From Porites lobata (Eukaryota; Cnidaria; Anthozoa; Scleractinia; Poritidae), in assembly GCA_942486035.1 (NCBI GenBank), contig CALNXK010000078.1:1721001-1785000 (forward strand): a stretch of 64,000 nucleotides of DNA. Reading direction: 5' to 3'. The position numbers and the translations under genes are program-made. A model generated the notes under the pieces. That model did no database searches and was not told the origin of the DNA. It saw nothing but the letters and a program-made list of their open reading frames with translations. Shown piece after piece: positions 24,001 through 36,600 of the stretch (the stretch's first letter is position 1; every line of letters starts with the position of its first letter).

Positions 24001-24612
24001 TTAAGCGACGGGGAAACAGTACGTTCCTCTTCAAAGTTGGGGCTCTCTTCCCACTGCTAAAATATAAACATCAGTTACACGTGGGTCCCTGCTCTAAGAC
24101 AAAGACCCCGAAGGGAACCTCAGGGGAAAACTCCCGCACAAGTAGTATTTTTTACCCATAAAATTACGAAGCCATTGTTTCTTTCTTGTTCAGATAATGG
24201 TCGTACACTAGAGTTCCCAGGACCTTTCTCCTTCATTAGCAAGCGTTTGGTGAACCACACTATAGGAACTAAAATTGTTGCTGATTTTGAGAACTGCAAG
24301 CTGCATTGTTACTATGAACACAACTGCGTGAGTGTCAACTATCACGTGAGCACAAAAACATGTGAGTTGAACAACGCTACTCATCGATGGCATAATAACG
24401 AGTTCAAAGATGAAAATGGTTACCTCTATCATGGAGCAGATGTAAGTTATTTCTTGTCAACTGCTCTCCTTCCCCTCCCTTCTTTTAATCCTCCTCCTCC
24501 TCCTCCACATCATCATCATCATCACCAATATCATCATCATCAACATTATCATCTTTATCATCATCATCACCGTCAACATCATGATCGTCAACACCATTTC
24601 TCGTTGAATTCT

Positions 24613-24643
<31 letters not shown>

Positions 24644-27600
24644 AGGTGAAAAGCAAAATTTCTGCTGATTATATCACCTCACCCTAATCATCCAGCTACT
24701 CGTTTGCTTCATTTACTATGTTCTCTGTTTCTCGTTTAAGAATGCCTGTGAAGAGTTCAATTGTTTAAATGGAGGAACCTGTCAATCCGGGTTCACAGTA
24801 GAAAGATATCGCTGTTTGTGCCCTCCTGGTTTTAGGGGTAAGCGCTGTCAAAAAGGTAAGAACTCAATACTAAGCCATATAATGTAATCTGAAAGTGCAG
24901 GCAATCAATTCAATGACTGGCCGAAATTTAATTTTTAGACATGTGCACAAGGAAATCACGGATGTGACGTTAACGCATTAAGTAACAATACCGATGGATC
25001 TTAAAACCATTTTTGCAAACCAGGATTCGAATGAGACAGTTACAATTATACTGGAATGATACTCTGCGAATGTTCCACTTTTCCAACCAATACCTAAGTT
25101 TGTTTTTTGTTGTTGTTTTTTCTCTAACAGGTGGAACAAGCGTGAGAGGGATGCGCGTTCTTTCAACCACGGAGAGACAACACATTTAGAGATATATAGG
25201 GAGGGCATGTTTGCTGGCTGAAAGGACTTGATTATGCTATATATGTCTATTATATAGAATGAAGTGTTTATGCTAATTTCCCCCTCTTTAGTGCCAATTT
25301 ATTGCAATTTTGTTTCAGACATAGACGTATGTAACACAGATTTTAAAAACTGTCACCAGAAAGCTCTGTGCCATAATACCCAAGGATCATTCACTTGCTC
25401 CTGTAAGCCAGGGTACGAAGGAGATGGATACAATTGTACAGGTAAAATTCTTTGGCTTTTTGAAAATCCATTTACAACATTTCGCCTTAGTTTGAGAAGT
25501 GACTGACGTCAAGTTCTGAAACCACTGCGAGAAAGGAAATGTGTTTTAACCGTAAAGTATATTGTTATATTATACTGGTGGCTATATTAACTAACTGTTT
25601 GTTCTGGTAGAATAAATTTAACATTTACTAAAATTATCACTCAGACGAAGACGAATGCCTGAACAACTCTCACAATTGTAGCGAAAAGGGCACCTGCACC
25701 AACATCGAAGGATCCTTCAACTGTAGTTGCAAACCAGGGTACATTGGAAATGGCCACAACTGTTCAGGTTGGTTCTTGGAATTCCTGTCTCGCTTTCTGT
25801 TAGTTTTGATACTACTAATTTAGGGAAAAAAGTAAATGTTCAGCTATGTACTACTATAATTAAGGTGGCTCCGTAATTAATACAAGAGCATTTAGCTGTG
25901 ACAAATTTTCCGTCATAACTTTTTGGTTTTTAACGCGATGGCTGCGAAACTTTGCAAAGAACAACAGATATCATTCGGCAATAACACGAAATATTCCGAT
26001 TTCATTGATGGTAAATATTTCTTGAGAAATTAGCGCTTAAAAGGACCCTACTGTTCAAAGAAAATCGCGTCTAGTAAAAAATTTTGCTGATATTTTTTAC
26101 TGAAATTTCTGGTATCGGCTTTAATTGATATAATAAATATGCCAGAGGAATTTCAGAAAAATCGTTGGAGCAGAAGTCCGAAACTAAAAGTCGCTCAAAA
26201 TTCAGCCGTGAAATTGTTTTGGAATTTCAAAAATAAATTACTATCGGGTAGAAGGAGCCACCAGTTTGAATTTTCGTGACAAGTAAATTCAACGTTTTCT
26301 AATTCTTAAAACAAAAGCCGATTGCCTATCGTGCTATTCTTTAAAAGGTACTGTTTAGTTGTAGAAGCACTATAAATTGCTCCAAACCTTGCTCTGAGGT
26401 AGAATTACTTGTTCTTCGACATTTTTAAAATATCCCATGGCAGTTTCGGTTCAAACTCCTGCTGCATACATTTTGATGTATTGCAATGCATTTTCAACGA
26501 CTTTTACTGCTGTTCGTTGCTTCCAACTCAGGAAAAAAGTATTGAGATTGGACGCTACCTCGTACCAGAGCTCAGATAGAACTGTCCAGCACCTTTGTTT
26601 ATGACTACAAAATGAGCACGAGCGGCAGTTCTGCGTGGAATTCGCACCTCACACAGGGGGGACGAACGACATCGATGACCATGCCTGTGAACCGAATAAC
26701 ATCACAGTCCAAAATAAAATTATCGCAAAAATACTGCCCGTGAATAAATTTACAACTCTGGAATTTTTGTCACTCCTTCCCTCAATGAATGGGTATTTTT
26801 TTCTTGATTATTATGTTTTGCTCTGCAATACATGTTTATACAGATCGGTTCACAGACATGGGCATCATTGTCATTCGTCCCCCCTGGCTGAGGTGCGAAT
26901 TCCTCGCAGAAGTGCCGCTCGTGCTCATTTTCTGGTCATAAACAAAGGTGCTGGACAGTTCTATCTGAGCTTTGATACAAGGTAGCTTACAACCCCAATA
27001 CCTTTTTCCTGAATTGGAAACAACGTACAGCAGGAAAAGCCGTTGAGGATGCATTGAAATACATCAAAATGTGTGCAGCAGGAGTTTGAACCAAAACTGC
27101 CAAGGGATATTTTAAAAATGTCGAGGAACAAGGACAACAAGTCATTCGACGTCAGAGCAAAGTTTTGGAGCAATTTGTAGTGCTTCTAAAACTGAAAAAG
27201 TACCTTTCAAAGAATAGCACGATAGGCAATCGGCTTCTGTTTTCAGAATTAGCAAACACTGAATTTACTTGTCCCGAAAATTCAAACTGGTGGCTCCTTC
27301 TCGCTGATGGTAATTTATTTTTGAAATTCCAAAACAATTTCACGGCTGAATTTTGAGCGACTTTTAGTTTCGGACTTCTGCTCCAACGATTTTTCTGAAA
27401 TTCCTCTGGCATATTTATTATATCAATTAAAGCCGATACCAGAAATTTCAGTAAAAAATATCAGCAAAATTTTTTACTAGACGCGATTTTCTTTGAACAG
27501 TAGGGTCCTTTTAAGCGCTAATTTCTCGAGAAATATTTACCATCAGTGAAATCGGAATATTTCGAATTATTGCCTAATGATATCTGTTGTTCTTTGCAAA

Positions 27601-30600
27601 GTTTCGCAGCCATCGCTTTAAAAACCAAAAAGTTATGACGGAAAATTTGTCACAGCTAAATGCTCTTGTATTAATTACGGAGCCACCTTAATGCAGCAAA
27701 TTATAGAAAATTGTCACTCGCTCTTTTGAAAATATATACATTTACTTATTTCATTATTATTTACTTACTTATTCAAATCTAACACCTCTGACTCGTCACG
27801 TATTGTGGGTAAAGTCAGAGCTCATCTCTAAATATTTGCGACATCATGTAAAATACACCCTCGGCTAACTCTTAAACAACGCGGAAAAACAAGCGGGAGT
27901 AACTTTAACCCGCTTTTCTGTACTACGACAGGAGTAAGATATCAAGCTGGTTGCCTGAGATAAACAGTATCCATTAATGCATGATCGTACTACTTCTTTA
28001 ATTGGAAAAAGAGAGATCCGGAACAGCTTTTTCAAGTCTTGGAGGGTGGCGTAGTGAGCGAAAAAATTCTGACGTCATTCTCAGTCACCCAACAAACAGT
28101 AGTTACACTTTTACAAAAACCTCTCGCCCAATTTTACCCTGGACAGAAATATTATGGTTCATAATGAGACCAATATTCCTGCCAAGTCAGTAAACAGATA
28201 TTTTGAGAAAGGGAATGTGTTTTAACCGAACTACGGTTAAAGCACTTTCCCTGTCCTAAAATATCTGTTTTACTGACAGACTGGTCACTATATTGTCTAC
28301 CTGTTTGTTCAGTCACAATAAATTTAACATTTAATAAAATTATCACTCAGACGAAGACGAATGCCTGAACAACTCTCACAATTGTAGTGAAAATGCCACC
28401 TGCACCAACACTGAAGGGTCCTTCAACTGTAGTTGCAAACCAGGGTACATTGGAAATGGCCACAACTGTTCAGGTTGGTTCAGTCCTGGAATTCCTGTCT
28501 CGCTTTCCGTTAGTTTTTAGACTTCTGGTTCAGCGCAAAAAGGGTTAATGTCCAGTAATGACTAATATTATAAATTGAGGTAAATTATAAGAAATTGTTA
28601 CTCGCTCTTTTTATAATAATTTCATTTATTTATTCATTTTTTATTTACTTACTTCTTCAAATCTAACATCTCAGTCGTCACGACTATTATCGGGATAACG
28701 TCAGAGCTCTCTCTAAATATTTGCATCATCATGTAAAATACATCCTCGGATAACTTATAAGGAGTAACTAATAACCCCCTTTTCTGTACTACGATGGGAA
28801 TAATAAGATAAGATGATTGACCGAGATAAACACCATCCATTAATGATCGACTGATTCTTTAACCCTTTAAACCCTAAGATCTAAATTAAAATTCTCCTTT
28901 GTCGCCCCTATTCATTTACTGTAGAAGTAGTGGGGAGAAGTTGACAAAATATCGAGCAAATACATGTTGTGTGATCATGTCCTTAATTCTCATTACAACT
29001 CTGTTTTACAAAGCATCGCTATTACAAGGAGAAATTTGATGCTGATCACTCTTAAGGTTTAAAGGGTTAAATGAAAAAAAAAAGGAGATCCGGAACAGCC
29101 TTTTTCAAGTCTTAGAAGGTGGCTTAGTACACAACAAACCAGTTACACGTTTTCAAACAGCTCTTGCACAATTTTACTTTGGATAGAAATATTATGGTTC
29201 ACAAAACGACCAATATTCTATTCCTGCCAAGTCAGGTTGTGGATAAATGCAGAAGCTCTTCTCGGCGGAGAAACCGCATCAGTTCATATTAACCATTACC
29301 ACAGTTCACGACATAACTAACTCCAGAGAAAATTGTATGTGTAGAATTTGTAAGACCAGCGCTGAATCACGGGATCACTCGAAACGCAGATGCATGCATG
29401 TACAAGTGTAGCTCTGCCCCAAAACAAAAACTAACAATTATACAATACTGGCAGTGCTCGAACTGATGCATGGTTGAGACGCATATCAGGGAATAATGTA
29501 CTTACTTTGGAAAATGCCAGTGATCTCTTAAAGACATTAACGCGATGTCCAATAGTCTTTGAACTACCCTAAAAAAGATTGGTATTAATCTAGTACCCAT
29601 CCATCCTTCAAACCCTCTATTTACATCCTTCCGTCCACGATTATCCCATAAAAAATGTAATTTTGACTCCACTACACAACATCAACAGACAAAACGTAAA
29701 GCCAAATAAGTTTATTTTGGGACGGCTTGGCGAGAACCAACCCTACAAAGTACTTATGTAAATACAATAATAGGTGATTACTAGTGAATACCTAATGTTC
29801 AACACTCGTAAACTAGCTTTCACAAACGAAAAAACTCGTGCAACAAATGGTCGCTCTTGACCTGAATCCCCCAAACAAGCACAAAGGCTTAGTGCCAGTT
29901 AGCCTGGGGAAACTTATTAATAAAACTCTGACAACGGATAACTGGCACAGGGAACACGGTAGGTAAATAAGCAGGCAGGCTTAGTGCCAGTTAGGCGGCC
30001 AGTTAGGCTGAGGGAACTTAATAAAACTCTGATCAACGGATAATTGGGACCGGGAACACTTCAGGAGCACAGAGGCTGAGTGCCAGGAAAACTGGGAATT
30101 AACTATGACTTCACTAATGCAGCCAACAAGGCACGTAGCCCAATAACCAGTAAGGCTGCCAGAAAAGGCTAGGGCAGGACATTGAGGGTAAACAAATGGA
30201 TAACGACCCTGGCTAGAGGTCTGTAACATTGCGTGCAATCTAACTGCGTCAAACGAGACTTAATTATGTCGCCTCCTAAAGAGCGATTTCGGGACAGCTG
30301 ACCTAAGGACCCTAAGCATACATATAAACTAAATCTATCAAATAAAGGAGCAGGTGCAAAACTGGGATAACTGTACCAGTACATAAAATAAGAATCGGGA
30401 AAAAAGTTGAAAACTAGCAGAGCTGAGCTACCGCATACAAACTGAAGTAAATGCCGTCAGACGGAGGCCAGAAAAAAAACTGCCCAAAAAAAACTCAGAA
30501 GGAAAAAAATGCGGGCAGGAAATCTGGGTAGGAACCAAGGCTCAAGCTCAAAGCCATTCCTATGGGACTTTACAATGTAATCGAGAATATGTTGCTTCTA

Positions 30601-33600
30601 CAAAGTAAATAAAATAAAAATTTAAGAAAAACCAAAGCGAGGTTGGTTCGTAAGCCTAGATGACGTACACGTGATATACGCAGCCTTATATACCCATATA
30701 CCCCCAATATGGCTACCTATATTATGGTGCACCTGGCCTATTACCCAGGCGCTGTTGTATCTCGTGCCGTCAAAATATTTATTTCTGCCTTCTTCGCGGG
30801 CTCATTTGTCAGAAATAACATTTCAGTTTTACCTCGAGTTTGAGCAAATCGGACACCTAAATGAACCAGTAAAAGAAAGCTAAAGAAGATATGTACCTTA
30901 GCAGAACCGTGCTATTACTCACTTTCGCATTCTCGCTCATTTCGGAATTGTCGCGTGGCTTTGCTGCTATTCCTACTTGCTATGGAGTTAATGGTCTTTT
31001 TTGTTTGTTTTGACTGGTTTTGTTTTTAATGTTATCTTCGGCTTTCATTTTGTTCATTATCATTCTAATATTCACGCATGCACGTCTTTTTTTAAAGAAA
31101 GATTGGTCATCCATCCATATTCATTCGTCGTCCATTCACTATGTACCGCCTATCTACCTCTCTATCTATTCTACCTGCAGGACATGAGTAAAATGAGGCT
31201 GTGGCTAAGTTTGCAGATATAAGCATAGATTCCCTGACCGTGATATTTTCTCATCCATTTAACCTTTTTGTATCGTCAATGTGTTTCAATTTTCAGAATT
31301 TTCAATAAACTCAACAATTTTACATGGAAATCAGTATTATCTCCGACATCTTCACCGTTTTCTTGCTAGCGCTCCTGGGGTTGGGGAGGATTCTTCCTGG
31401 TTTCTTTGCTACAATGCCACCACACATGGTTGGAAAGCCAAGACCTTCCATGATAGCTGTAACGGTAAGAGAAATACTGTGACCATCATACAGAAAGGCC
31501 AATATGTCTTTGGAGGATACACTGACATTCCTTGGGGTAAGACTTTATTTGATTGTTTAAGTACCTTTAAAAGGGCTTTAGTGCCACGGGTGTTTCACGA
31601 CACCTTAAAATACTCACCTACAGTTGTTCCTTGTAACCGCGTAATGATTTCAATAATAGCACTCGCATTATTTGTACTTTACAATGGCCTAACGCTTTAA
31701 TCATAGAGAGCGAGAAATTCGATTGCTTGAATGGCGAATTATTTGTCAGAGAGATACGCCTCAATACGCCGTTTCACCCGTTCAAATGAGTTAAATTCTG
31801 ACAACATTCTAAGTATAGATTCAACTTAAATACATTTTTACCAGCTACATTAATTTGCATTTTTTTTTTTTTTTCGCAAGACAGCTACATTATGTATAAA
31901 ACGGCGCCCCATATAAACGCCCGGCCTAATTCTTACAAAAGTAAAAAGATAGATTCTGCATCCGAGCCACAAAAGGCCACAAAAGTTTTGAAATAAACGT
32001 GAGTTTCAGGCATTTAGTTCTTTTTTAAGATAAACTTTTACTATAAGGGTAATTCGAAAACACATATAAACCACACTAAGATTAACCTCCCGTCCCCTCA
32101 AAACGGATTAAAAAATCTTTCTAATCTAATCTTATCTAGGTTGGCTGAAAAAAATTTATAGCTTTTTTGAGCTCTTTCATGGATCAACAATATCCAAGTA
32201 TTATTGTATGCAGCAAATGAGATTGCTAAATCGGTGGTTTAACAAGTAAATGTTTTCAAAGCTAAGTTTAATTAAAAGGCTAAAGGAATAAATTGTTTAA
32301 AAGACCGCGTAAATAACTCATCTCTGTGGTGCAAGGGACAGAGCGGGTACTACGTTAATATATTTCGTGAAAATTTCACGCTCACGTACCACAAGATATA
32401 AGGCTTATCAGAGATGGAGCAGCAGAGAGCTGTGTTCTAAACTATCTCAAATTATTAGGTTAAACACATATGTCGAGCACTGGCTTGGTGAACCAATTTT
32501 GGACCCTGACAAAGAGCATGGAGAAGTCTTTAGATACAGGCAATTCGCGAATACTGCTTATAGCGCGAAATATCCTATAAAAACAACATACTACGAACTT
32601 TATTGCGAGTTAATATGGAAACTAAATGAAAGCTAGAACCGGAGAGGCTTGTCATCCAGAGAAAGCAGCATCAAAAGTTGTGCTGTAGCAGCCAGCAGGA
32701 AAACCGTTAACCGTAGACGAACTGAAGACCTTTTCTTGACAACCTGATGAAGGACGCTGATCTGCAAATACTGTACAACGCCGTAAAGACTTTGTCGGCA
32801 GTACATTTTTATTCTTTAAATGTGACGAATTTAGTTAAAGTACGGCTTTTACCTCCAAAACTCTGCTTATTTTCCTTGAATATATCTTTGAATTCTTGAT
32901 AAATACCAGCCTCGTACCCAGGCCTGTTCGCGCTATCCGAGTGACCAGAGGATCCTTGGAACCGAGCGCGATAGCGCGAGGTCAGCAAAAGATGGCAAAA
33001 AAGTCCCAGATCGACGTGAAAAAGCCCCAGATGATTTCTCGACGAAAATCCTTTGTTTTCTGCGACGATCACGGAATATTTCGGACTCATAAGATTAATA
33101 CATCTCTTCCGAGCATCTTTGGACCGTTTCAACTGATAGCAACGAAATGTGGCGGGCATGTTTTCCCAAAAACACTGGTAAGTTAAGCATATTGTTTACA
33201 GTCTTGTTCGCTGCACTAAGCTAGAAAAAAGTTTCTTCGTAGTTTGGCATGAGACGATCACTGTACGCTGTATGTATACTAGTATCAAAGGCTTTATTTT
33301 CATTGAACAAAATGGGCGTTGGTTTCCTAGTTACAGGGCTATAGTGGGCTTATTTTGCCTTTGTTGTTCGAATCGTTGGTAGGAAAAAATCACGAGAATC
33401 ATTAATTTACACGGTTTTGCGCGAAAAGCAAAAAAAAAAAAAAACACTACATGGCATTTTCAGCTGTTTGAATATGCTTTTTGCTCTTTATAATAACCTA
33501 GTACCTTGAACTTTACCTTGCAGCTCCCAGTTCATGCAGAACATTCTAATAGTCTATTTTGAAAATAGCACCAGTAGCTCATGTAATATTCGGGTGTCTT

Positions 33601-36600
33601 AGTTTTACCTGATTTTTAATGATATGACTATCATTCAGTCCTTTATATGATTGCGACTCAGAGCGATTTTATTTGACCCATGAAACATTTAATAACAACC
33701 TGTGCAAAATATAGCTACAAATAAACAAAAGAAGACAACAGAATTAGTGCATAATAGTGCTTAGTATTCTACTTCCTGTTTCATGCGTTAAGTAAAATCA
33801 CTCTGAAGGAGGTTGCAATTTTAGAGATGCGAAAATTTTGGATAGTTGACACTTAATCTTAATTTACCTGCCTGACAGGCATAATTTCTGAGCAAGGCAT
33901 TGTACATCAAATGTTTAGTTTTTTTTTATTATATATTGTCTATTTTTTTTACCTTCCTTTACATTAATTTTCAGAAAGTTTTAAAGGGGATGAAAGGAGA
34001 GCATGTAAGAGACGACACTGGGGATGCGAAGGATACAGGAGTAAAAGGAAAATGTAATTCAGCTGAAGAAATCTTGAAATGAAAATAAAAATATGAAACC
34101 GTGATGTTTAATATTGAATTTCTTAGATTTCATCAAACAAAAATTTATTGATTTTATAAGGCAATTAGATTGATTTCCTAACAAGCCATAGTTCTGAACA
34201 CTTGTGAAATTTGTTAAGAGAAATTTTTTGAACCTGATAACAACTACTTCTTGTCTTGTAAAGGTTGTTGTGGGAATGGGTTGGGGAAACAACTTCAAGA
34301 CCAACTTAAGGCCTTTTTCCACTTAATTTGATGCCATAATGGTACCATTGGCTGGGCCAGCTACATGCCATTTTCAGCTGTTTGAATATGCTTTTTGCTC
34401 TTTATAATACCCTAGTGCCTTGAACTTGTATCTTGCAACTCCCAGTTTATGCAGAACATTCTAATATTAGTCAGGTCTCTTAGGGTCAGGATCGTTACAG
34501 AGTTGACAAAAGCACCAAACTTTGCACAGCGATAGCTTATTGCAGTACCATGAATATTAGAGGGGGTGCCCAATGCAAATATGCCACTGAAGCGTGCTAA
34601 ACAGGATTTAATTATTGTAAATTTCACCTGCTGGGGTCCCTGTGGTGTTTTGATTGAAAGTTGTTATTTAATACCTTAAATCACTCTGAATTCTATTCTT
34701 AGGTTGTAAACAACAATTTCACTCGAACATCTGGCATTCCCATCCATTTTTGCTCATTGATTGTATAATTAAGTTGGTTATTACTGTGCCCTTAAAGCAA
34801 GTCCACAGTCCGCCCACATTTTCATAAGTCATGTCTAAGATGGCCTCGTCTTGGCTTCATAACTTGCAAGTACTCAGCTTCTGCGGTCTCTTCTCCTTTT
34901 CTAATGTATTTCAATTAGAGGAGGCCTTATTGTGTGGCTTAAGCCTTATTTATCAAGTATTACTTGTCATTACATGTCACTTTAAGCTGAAGAAAGCAAA
35001 CAAAATTGAAGGAAAAAGAAATTGTCAAAGAGTCTGTTGTATCACATATTATCAGGGATTTATGACAGCTATTCATGAAGAGAAAATAACGAAATGACAG
35101 AACCCAAAATAGTTCTTTCCTAGGGAGGTAATTAATTTTTCAGCTTAACATAGGCCTGGATGCCTTTCAGTCTCTCTTTATCCAGTTATCTGCTGGACGC
35201 AAGTGCATGTTTTGACAGAGAAGCAAGCACCGTGGCACAAGTCATATCATTTACAATTTCCGCAGTTTGTCTAAGCTTTACAAAGCAAAAACAAACAAAA
35301 AAGAATCTGGTCTCATAAACGAAAAAAAGAAACAAGTTAGCCCAAGCTTCAAAAAACAGCACAGTTTATCATGAAGCCTCTACATTTGGCACTGAAGCAC
35401 TCATGTCCAAAAATAAAAAAAATGAGACTCAAGTGGTACAAGATTGACTCAAATGATAAATGGTGAATAGTTTAACTGCTGAAACTGTAGAAAGGGGGCC
35501 GGGCTAACTTTTAGGGCCTGTTTACATGGAGGAAGGGGACCCCAGGTAGGAATGGTAACCCACTTAGGTGGGGTAACCCGCCTGTCCATATAATCTCTCA
35601 TTTTAATTTGATCACGTTTACATGATAGGTGGGGTCACCCTTCAAGGTGGGTAGCCCGGTCTGCCACACCAGGTAACCCTCTCAGCTGAGGTCAAATTTT
35701 GCCATGTCAACGTTTCAAGGTGAGGAAACCCAAGCTAGTCGGGGTCGGATTCGAGATACATCAAATTCGCGCAAAATTCACTTTGGCGCTGGGTGGCTTC
35801 ACATAATTATTAAAGGTAACAATAGAAAGCCACAACAATGAAGGTTGCAGCAAGAGCAGTAATTGAGCGTAGACGTGATATGCCAGCATTTTTCTTGTTT
35901 ACATGGTTAGCGACCATTCATATAATCTTGAGAAACTGCACCCCAGAATGACGGGGTTGTAAGATTGCATGTAAAGGAGGCTTATTTTTTTACCCCACCT
36001 AAGCAGGTTACCTCACCTACCTGGGGTCCCCCACCTTCATGTTAACACGCCCTCAGGAACCGTGAAACTGGTAATAAACGGTATAACTAATCCGGGACTA
36101 GCTGTGATACTACTGGCCATCTTCAAGAACGTCAGGATAGCAGCCAAAGAAGCCATTATATCGGTGTAAAACGAATATTAGATTGCGCTTGTTTCATGCG
36201 TCTTGTTTCGTGACTTTTTCTGTGTTCGTTTTTGTCACCATCTCTAAATATCAATCATGTTCAAAACACCCCTACTAACAAAATATTTCGTAAAGCTCCT
36301 TAGAATGATATTCAGCAATAAAAACAAGGTGTGACCAGGAGCCGATTTCTAGGCTCCTGGTGTGGCAACATAGGCATAAGTGAATGCAAAGTTTTGCAGT
36401 ATGTAATCTGTCTAAAATCTGTTTGAGTGATCAAAGTTGGGGCTGATGGGCTTCTTTATCATGACCACTCCATTATTATAAGGGACCAGGCCATAATTAT
36501 TGTTGACCCTTGCTTTTTTGGTATTTTATGTAATTTTCCACAGCATTATTTTGTGAAAAGTTGGTAACTGAATTGCTCTTGAGGAATTCATGATCGTAAG

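Larger units (their letters stand above)
22687..24062 (+). repeat. Upstream block copy B with a dead exon 1 relic
   Basis: Second copy of the 18963-19680 block, inside intron 1 of the main gene and interrupted by a nested MITE at 23543-23897. It ends with a relic of the signal-peptide exon at about 24011-24062: ACAGTACGTTCCTCTTCAA matches the ACATGTACGTTCCCC start of the 50-kb copy, but the ATG is lost and the rest is scrambled. It lies just upstream of the PAN exon, so the main gene now uses an exon 1 farther upstream. Confidence 0.65.

Noticed and set aside
24442..24687. Open frame continuing the PAN exon through proline, histidine and leucine runs
   Set aside because: It is microsatellite read-through; a GTAAGT donor at 24442 and the in-phase EGF exon at 24741 explain the coding sequence better.
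31537..31700. Extension of the exon 7 frame with a hydrophobic C-terminus
   Set aside because: The TLDc fold needs the second half found at 40185, which joins in phase; the extension has no TLDc similarity.
32367..32636. Possible exon of a P2X7-like zinc-binding domain (FRYRQFANTAY)
   Set aside because: Only a short resemblance; the expected GRLG, IPxC and IRxxFP residues are absent.
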